Assembly (NCBI GenBank): GCA_045807945.1
Contig: JBJMGI010000061.1
Span: forward strand, 1-11,307
Direction: 5' to 3'
Length of the DNA stretch: 11,307 nt
Source: CAVQGF01 sp045807945
GTDB taxonomy: Bacteria; Acidobacteriota; Terriglobia; Terriglobales; Acidobacteriaceae
In this document: positions 7,338 through 11,307 of the stretch, one piece after another
Position numbering within the stretch: position 1 is the stretch's first letter
Layout: the number at the start of each line of letters is the position of its first letter
The notes under the pieces: model-generated
Told to the model about the DNA's origin: nothing
What the model saw: only the letters and a program-made list of their open reading frames with translations
Database searches by the model: none
Position numbers and translations under genes: made by a program

Positions 7338-8249
7338 ATGGATTTTGATCAGCTAGAGACGTTTCTCGAGGTCGCCCGCCACACAAGCTTCTCGAAAGCT
7401 GCGGAGAAGCGTTTTCGCACACAGCCGGCAATCTCTTCGCAGATTCGCGCGCTCGAGGACGAGGTGGGCGCCAAACTCTTCGACCGCTCGGGTGGCAAGG
7501 TCTCTCTCACCGGCGCGGGCAAGGCGTTTCAGAAATACGTAGAAGAGACGCTGGAAGCGCGCCGCGCCATGCTCACCACCATCGGCGAGATGGAGCGCGT
7601 GCCCAAGGGCGAGATCGTCGTGGGCGCGAACGAAGCGACCTGCCTGCACGTTCTGCCCGAGGTTTTTGCCGAATTCAAGAAACAGTATCCCGAGGTGAAC
7701 GTGGGGATACAGCGCGCGGAGCGCGGCAAAATCCTGGAATCGATCATCGATAATTCCGTGGACTTCGGCGTGGTTTCAATCCCGGTCACTGATAATCGAC
7801 TCACCGTCGTGCAGATCCATCGCGATGAGCTGGTGGTGATCGCCGCTCCCAATCACCCGCTGTCGAAGCTGAAATCGAAATCAGCTGCGGTATCAGACGT
7901 GGTGAAATTTCCGCTGCTCCTTCCCAAGCTCGGACGCACACGCGATGCCATCGAGGCGCTCTTTCACGAACGCAACCTGAAGCCGATCATTTCCATGGAG
8001 CTCGACTCCAGCGAATTGCTCAAGCGTTTCGTCGCTGCGGACGTGGGCGTGGGGTTCATCGCACGCTCGAACGTGCTTGAAGACGTGAAGGCGGGCGTGC
8101 TGGCGGCGATTCCGATGTCCGATGCGCTGATCAAGCGTGACCTGGCGCTGGTTTTTCGCAAGGACAAGGCCCTCAGCCGCGCCGCGCTCGCGTTCATCGA
8201 TATTGCCGTCCGGCTCAAAGCGGCCCACACCCAAGCGGTCTCGAAGTAG
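7338..8249 (+). CDS. LysR-family transcriptional regulator
   Basis: 303 residues, the standard LysR length. Residues 2-60 are the winged helix-turn-helix: LETFLEVARHTSFSKAAEK then TQPAISSQIRALEDEVGAKLFDR, with SLTGAGKAF closing the wing. A linker helix follows at about 61-88, and a periplasmic-binding-protein-like effector domain from about 91 (GEIVVGANEA) to the C-terminus, including DFGVVSIPV and LKRFVAADVGVGF. It is a cytoplasmic DNA-binding protein responding to an unknown small molecule. The only gene directly downstream on the same strand is the arginine decarboxylase, 115 bases away, and a dyad lies between them. Regulation of amine metabolism is therefore a reasonable guess, not shown by the sequence. 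It starts 44 bases after the glycan operon and has no obvious ribosome site at ATG 7338. Confidence 0.93.
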   Translation: MDFDQLETFLEVARHTSFSKAAEKRFRTQPAISSQIRALEDEVGAKLFDRSGGKVSLTGAGKAFQKYVEETLEARRAMLTTIGEMERVPKGEIVVGANEATCLHVLPEVFAEFKKQYPEVNVGIQRAERGKILESIIDNSVDFGVVSIPVTDNRLTVVQIHRDELVVIAAPNHPLSKLKSKSAAVSDVVKFPLLLPKLGRTRDAIEALFHERNLKPIISMELDSSELLKRFVAADVGVGFIARSNVLEDVKAGVLAAIPMSDALIKRDLALVFRKDKALSRAALAFIDIAVRLKAAHTQAVSK

Positions 8250-8265
8250 CGTCCGCAGACTCACC

Positions 8266-8282
8266 TTGCACTAACAATGCAA
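8266..8282 (+). promoter_or_regulatory. TTGCA-N7-TGCAA dyad between lysR and the arginine decarboxylase gene
   Basis: A perfect 5-base dyad with a 7-base spacer sits 16 bases after the lysR stop and is followed by CATTTTT. Two readings are possible. It could be a regulator-binding site, since its 17-base span and interrupted symmetry resemble LysR-type boxes although it is not the strict T-N11-A form. It could also be a weak intrinsic terminator, as the stem is short and mixed in GC and the T-run has 5 bases. The 115-base gap also holds an 8-base palindrome, GCAGCTGC, at 8293-8300. Confidence 0.3.
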
Positions 8283-8350
8283 CATTTTTCCCGCAGCTGC
8301 TTTCCGCTGTGTTAGATTTTTTAATTCACCTTACATCTGCAAGCTTTCAA

Positions 8351-8356
8351 GGGAGG
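8351..8356 (+). promoter_or_regulatory. Ribosome-binding site that fixes a GTG start
   Basis: GGGAGG ends 8 bases before GTG 8365 and 20 bases before the in-frame ATG 8377. The spacing favours the GTG as the true start of the arginine decarboxylase, adding four residues before the methionine that an ATG-only search would choose. Confidence 0.65.
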
Positions 8357-8364
8357 CAAGTGCA

Positions 8365-8922
8365 GTGGGCAAAAGTATGGTTCCGAAGCGGATCTTTCTC
8401 ACCAAAGGGGTGGGAAAGCACAAAGAGCGCCTGACCTCGTTCGAGCTGGCGCTACGTGATGCCGGCATTGCGTCCCAGAACTTGGTGCGCGTGTCGTCGA
8501 TCTTTCCGCCCAACTGCAAACTGGTCTCGCGCAAAGAAGGACTCAAGTTCCTCTCGCCCGGCGAGGTCGTCTTCTCCGTCGTCGCCGAGAATTCCAGCCG
8601 CGAACCGCATCGGCTGATGTCCTCTAGCATCGGTGTGGCTATTCCTTCCGACCGCAGCACCTACGGATATTTGAGCGAGCACCATTCATTCGGCGAGAGC
8701 GACGATGTGGCCGGCGAATACGCCGAAGAGCTGGCGGCTGAGATGCTCGCCACTACTCTGAACGTGGAATTCGACCCAGACCGCTCCTGGGACGAGAAGA
8801 AGGAGATCTATAAGATCTCCAACAAGATCGTCCGCACAGCGAACATTACGCAGTCGGCAGTGGGCGACAAGCGGGGATTGTGGACGACGGTGATCGCCGC
8901 GGCAGTACTCATCTTCGAGTAA
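8365..8922 (+). CDS. pdaD: Pyruvoyl-dependent arginine decarboxylase
   Basis: 185 residues, a normal length for this family. The proenzyme self-cleaves between two serines to give beta and alpha chains; the new alpha N-terminus becomes the pyruvoyl cofactor that decarboxylates arginine to agmatine in the cytoplasm. Seen here: FELALRDAGI (26-35), then NLVRVSSIFPP (39-49) with the expected cleavage between S44 and S45, N39 six residues before S45 as in the Methanocaldococcus enzyme, and GYLSEHHSFG (101-110) with E105 as the likely proton-donor glutamate. The C-terminal part carries EIYKISNKIVRTANITQSA. All key residues are present, so activity is expected. This enzyme type is best known in archaea and some bacteria such as Chlamydia. 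The gene lies behind a LysR regulator and converges with the aromatic decarboxylase. A polyamine-biosynthesis or acid-stress role is inferred. Confidence 0.93.
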   Translation: MGKSMVPKRIFLTKGVGKHKERLTSFELALRDAGIASQNLVRVSSIFPPNCKLVSRKEGLKFLSPGEVVFSVVAENSSREPHRLMSSSIGVAIPSDRSTYGYLSEHHSFGESDDVAGEYAEELAAEMLATTLNVEFDPDRSWDEKKEIYKISNKIVRTANITQSAVGDKRGLWTTVIAAAVLIFE

Positions 8923-8946
8923 GCGCAAGTTCCGTCGAGTGGAAGA

Positions 8947-10359
8947 TCATCCCGCGAACTGTCTGATTAATTCCCATGCTGAGCGCACGTGGTGTTCTTC
9001 GGTATACGTCTGCCCCACACAGAAGCGTAACGTAAACTTCCCGTTCAGCTTGGTGTGGGAGAGGTAAACCTTTCCGCTCGCGTTCAGTCGCTTAAGCAAG
9101 TGTTCGTTGGCAGCATCGTCGCCCTTCAGGCGGAAGCAGATCAGATTCAGATCTGAAGGTGACATCATTTCGAAACGGTCATCGGCGCAGACCCACTCCG
9201 CGAATTTCTGCGCGATCGCGACATGGCGGCGGACCATTGACTGTAGTCCCTCAACACCATAGCTCCGAATAACGCACCACAACTTCAGCGCGCGGAAGCG
9301 GCGGCCGAGCGGGATGTGCCAGTCGCGATAATCAAAAACCGAGCCGGTGGCAGAGGCGGTGTTCTTCAGATACTCAGGGGTGATGCTCAGCGATTCCGTA
9401 AGCGCGTTGCGATCGGCGACGTAGAAGCAGGTGCAATCGAAGTTGGTCATCATCCACTTGTGGGCGTCGAAGCAGTAGCTGTCGGCGAGCTCGAGCCCTT
9501 TGTGTATCCAGCGGAACTCAGGACAGAGTGCAGCGGTTCCGGCCATGGCCGCGTCCACGTGTAGCCAGACGTTGTGCTCTTTGCAGATGGCTCCGATCTC
9601 GGCGAGCGGGTCCCAGGCGAGGGTAGAAGTCGTCCCAACGGTCGCTCCCACAAAGCAGGGAAGCTTGCCGGCCTTCTTGTCCTGCTCGATGGCCCGGCGC
9701 AGCGCGTCCGGGCGCATCGCGAATTTATCGTCAACTTCAATGGCGCGCAGGTTCTTGCGGCCGATGCCAGCGGCTTTTACGCCTTTCTCCATTGAGGAGT
9801 GCGCGTGCGCCGACGTGTAAGCCGTGAGTTGCTGATTGCATCCGTCTTCGTTAGCTCCGAAGTCGGTGGCGCGCTCGCGTCCGGCGATGATGCCGACGAG
9901 ATTGGCGCTCGAGGCAGAATCTTGTATGACGCCGCCGCCAGTGCTCGAGGAGCGGAAGCTCGCGGGAAGGTCGAGCATGGCAGCAACCCAGTCGAGCACG
10001 CGCGTTTCAAGTTCCGTGCAGGCGGGACTCGTAGCCCACAGCATGCCTTGCACGCCGAGGCCGGAGGAGAGTAAGTCGCCCAGAACGGAAGCCGGAGAAG
10101 AATTAGCAGGGAAGTAGGCGTGAAAGTGCGGCGACTGCCAGTGGGTGATGCCGGGCAGGATCTTTTCTTCCAGATCTTTCAGGATTGCTTCGAAGGACTC
10201 TGGTTTTTGCGGCGCACTTGCCGGGAGAGATTTGTAGATCTCCCACGGCTTTACCTGCGACAAGACGGGCAATTGTTCGGCGCGCTCGAGATAGTCGGCG
10301 ATCCATTCGATCGCAGCTCTACCACCTTGAACAAATTCTTCTCGAGCTGCCCGTTTCAC
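8947..10359 (-). CDS. PLP-dependent aromatic-L-amino-acid decarboxylase (group II)
   Basis: 470 residues from GTG 10359, matching the 470-490 of animal and plant homologues. AGGA lies 9 bases before this GTG. The frame stays open to an ATG at 10563, but those 68 extra residues overlap another gene and do not resemble the family. Seen: FHAYFPANSSPAS (79-91), SPACTELETRVLDW (111-124), GGGVIQDSAS (141-150), AHAHSS with H187 to stack on PLP, HVDAA with D269 for the pyridine nitrogen, DAHKW with K301 as Schiff-base lysine, and TPEYLKN with Y330 matching the catalytic-loop tyrosine of mammalian DOPA decarboxylase. That tyrosine plus the histidine favours decarboxylation over aldehyde synthesis. Products would be amines such as tyramine, tryptamine, phenethylamine or dopamine; the substrate cannot be chosen. 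It is coupled to the small membrane-protein gene by a GTGA overlap. Confidence 0.92.
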   Translation of the reverse strand: MKRAAREEFVQGGRAAIEWIADYLERAEQLPVLSQVKPWEIYKSLPASAPQKPESFEAILKDLEEKILPGITHWQSPHFHAYFPANSSPASVLGDLLSSGLGVQGMLWATSPACTELETRVLDWVAAMLDLPASFRSSSTGGGVIQDSASSANLVGIIAGRERATDFGANEDGCNQQLTAYTSAHAHSSMEKGVKAAGIGRKNLRAIEVDDKFAMRPDALRRAIEQDKKAGKLPCFVGATVGTTSTLAWDPLAEIGAICKEHNVWLHVDAAMAGTAALCPEFRWIHKGLELADSYCFDAHKWMMTNFDCTCFYVADRNALTESLSITPEYLKNTASATGSVFDYRDWHIPLGRRFRALKLWCVIRSYGVEGLQSMVRRHVAIAQKFAEWVCADDRFEMMSPSDLNLICFRLKGDDAANEHLLKRLNASGKVYLSHTKLNGKFTLRFCVGQTYTEEHHVRSAWELIRQFAG

Positions 10360-10565
10360 TTTTGGACATCCTGTGATGAAGATCGCCGATCCGGCCTCAA
10401 TATAAACAGGAATCCAAGAGCGGCTATTGGAATGGCAATAAATCCGAGCAACAGGTTGTGCGCGGGAGCCATGATTGCAAAGAAAATCATGAATACGGCT
10501 AACACAACCGCGAACATCCCGAGAATTCTCCCAATCACTAACATCGCCATCCCACTTTCCCACAC
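10356..10565 (-). CDS. Small two-helix membrane protein, translationally coupled to the decarboxylase
   Basis: 69 residues from GTG 10565, bounded upstream by an in-frame TGA. ATG 10550 (residue 6) and ATG 10544 (residue 8) are alternative starts, and none has a clear ribosome site. Two hydrophobic stretches at about 8-32 and 37-56 should span the membrane. They are separated by a short turn with APAHN and followed by a basic tail RPDRRSSSQDVQK, which by the positive-inside rule points to a cytoplasmic C-terminus. The stop overlaps the GTG start of the decarboxylase by 4 bases (GTGA on the minus strand), which argues that this is a real translated gene. No family is recognised. It might anchor or modulate the decarboxylase or aid amine movement, or be an unrelated small membrane protein sharing the operon. 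Confidence 0.6.
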   Translation of the reverse strand: MWESGMAMLVIGRILGMFAVVLAVFMIFFAIMAPAHNLLLGFIAIPIAALGFLFILRPDRRSSSQDVQK

Positions 10566-10756
10566 TGCAAGCTGCTCAATCGAAGCCTCTTAGCTCACCC
10601 ATAACCGCGCCTTATGACCTCGATAAAAACAATCGATTTCACAAGGAGAGGTGTTCAAAGCTAAGTTAAAGATGCACAGATTCTAGCAGTATCGGCCCCT
10701 CATTCAGCTCAACTCAACTTATGTACCCCGCGCGCGGGCACAAGGAGAATACTTTC
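10566..10756. promoter_or_regulatory. Divergent intergenic region between the decarboxylase operon and glnA
   Basis: This 191-base gap must hold the promoters for leftward transcription of the membrane-protein/decarboxylase pair and rightward transcription of glnA. No convincing -35/-10 pair and no -24/-12 sigma-54 element was recognised on either strand. It contains an AT-rich patch around 10622-10640, a ribosome-site-like AAGGAG at 10643-10648 with no start codon at usable spacing, and the GC palindrome at 10727-10738. Confidence 0.5.
10727..10738. repeat. Perfect 12-base GC palindrome CCCGCGCGCGGG before the glnA ribosome site
   Basis: CCCGCGCGCGGG reads identically on both strands and ends 3 bases before the AAGGAG of glnA. 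It could bind a dimeric regulator or affect ribosome access in the mRNA leader, or simply be chance in GC-rich DNA. Its self-complementary core leaves no room for a normal hairpin loop unless the inner bases stay unpaired. Confidence 0.5.
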
Positions 10757-11307
10757 ATGGCTGACGCAAAATCGGTCCTGGAGTTCGCAAAGAAGAACGG
10801 AGCCAAGCTGCTCGACCTCCGCTTCACCGACCTCCCGGGATTGTGGCACCACGTTTCTTATCCCATGGAGATGGTCAGCGAATCGTCTTTTGAAGACGGC
10901 TTCGGCATGGACGGATCTTCGATCCGCGGCTGGGCTGCCATTCACGAGAGCGACATGCTGCTCATCCCCGACACCAACTTTTTCATGATGGACCCGTTCA
11001 CCGAAGTCCCCACCCTCGTGATGGTGGCTGACGTGATCGATCCTGTGACCAAGCAGCGTTACGATCGCGACCCGCGTTACATCGCAAAGAAAGCCGAGAT
11101 GTACCTGGCTTCCACCGGACTTGCCGACACCGCCTACTTCGGCGCGGAAGCTGAGTTCTTCATCTTCGACAACGTCCGCTTCGATCAGCGCGAGAACGAA
11201 GGCTACTACCACATTGACGCCGACGAGGGCCGCTGGAATTCAGGACGCAAGGAAAACAATCTGGGATATCGTCCACGCTTTAAGGAAGGCTATTTCCCCG
11301 TTCCTCC
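10757..11307 (+). CDS. glnA: Glutamine synthetase type I, N-terminal part (cut by window edge)
   Basis: 183 complete codons are visible from ATG 10757, with AAGGAG 9 bases upstream giving a confident start. The beta-grasp N-terminal domain shows LLDLRFTDLPGLWHHV and GFGMDGSSIRGW, then HESDMLLIPD and YDRDPRYIAKKAE. The catalytic domain begins with YFGAEAEFFIFD, which supplies the first metal-binding glutamate. This is the GS type I pattern, where twelve subunits make glutamine from glutamate, ammonia and ATP in the cytoplasm. The adenylylation site lies beyond the window, so regulation by adenylylation cannot be judged. The gene diverges from the aromatic decarboxylase operon. No open-frame break is seen; the protein simply runs off the right edge. 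Confidence 0.96.
   Translation, partial: MADAKSVLEFAKKNGAKLLDLRFTDLPGLWHHVSYPMEMVSESSFEDGFGMDGSSIRGWAAIHESDMLLIPDTNFFMMDPFTEVPTLVMVADVIDPVTKQRYDRDPRYIAKKAEMYLASTGLADTAYFGAEAEFFIFDNVRFDQRENEGYYHIDADEGRWNSGRKENNLGYRPRFKEGYFPVP

Noticed and set aside
8923..8960. Possible bidirectional terminator between the two convergent decarboxylases
   Set aside because: AGTTC and GAACT arms can be paired across the gap, but the inner bases do not match and there is no T-run, so no hairpin terminator is supported.
10120..10593. 157-residue plus-strand frame opposite the decarboxylase start
   Set aside because: It is antisense to the decarboxylase N-terminus and the small membrane protein, both better supported by motifs and start signals.
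10621..10635. CGAT...ATCG inverted repeat in the glnA upstream region
   Set aside because: Arms of only 4 bases in AT-rich sequence are expected by chance.
10643..10686. AAGGAG followed by GTG and a short frame ending TAG, a possible leader peptide for glnA
   Set aside because: The GTG at 10651 is only 2 bases from the ribosome-site-like sequence, too close for initiation, and the 11-residue product has no attenuator-like codon run.
10709..11212. 167-residue minus-strand frame
   Set aside because: It is antisense to the clearly recognised glutamine synthetase and has no motif of its own.

Overview
This window looks like bacterial chromosomal DNA with moderate-to-high GC and tight gene packing. 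The likely source is a soil-type Gram-negative bacterium. An archaeal-type pyruvoyl arginine decarboxylase, a glycan cluster and a type I glutamine synthetase together would fit Acidobacteriota, but this is inference from gene content and no marker gene here settles it.

Left part (1-7293), surface-glycan region. A CapD/PseB-like nucleotide-sugar dehydratase/epimerase runs leftward off the window edge. Diverging from it are three consecutive methyltransferases: an FkbM-type enzyme, a class I enzyme with an N-terminal Trm112-like zinc ribbon, and a second class I enzyme that starts on a 4-base overlap. After a 109-base gap with a candidate promoter/operator come a glutamine-dependent asparagine synthetase (AsnB family) and a polytopic membrane protein that could be a polysaccharide polymerase or membrane glycosyltransferase. 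The likely theme is making, amidating, methylating and assembling an exopolysaccharide or O-antigen-like glycan. No cytoplasmic glycosyltransferase is visible, so the cluster must continue to the left or elsewhere.

Right part (7338-11307), amine and nitrogen metabolism. A LysR-family regulator is followed on the same strand by a pyruvoyl-dependent arginine decarboxylase (arginine to agmatine). Converging on it, with only 24 bases between stop codons, is a PLP-dependent aromatic-L-amino-acid decarboxylase. Its translation probably starts at a GTG overlapping the stop codon of a small two-helix membrane protein, so the two form a coupled pair. A 191-base divergent intergenic region then leads to glnA (type I glutamine synthetase), cut by the right edge.

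No tRNA, rRNA, CRISPR array, insertion sequence or phage gene was recognised. The most interesting points are the membrane-peptide/decarboxylase coupling, the two unrelated decarboxylases facing each other next to a LysR regulator, and the methyltransferase trio with a zinc ribbon fused in cis. These are contextual hypotheses, not a demonstrated new system.
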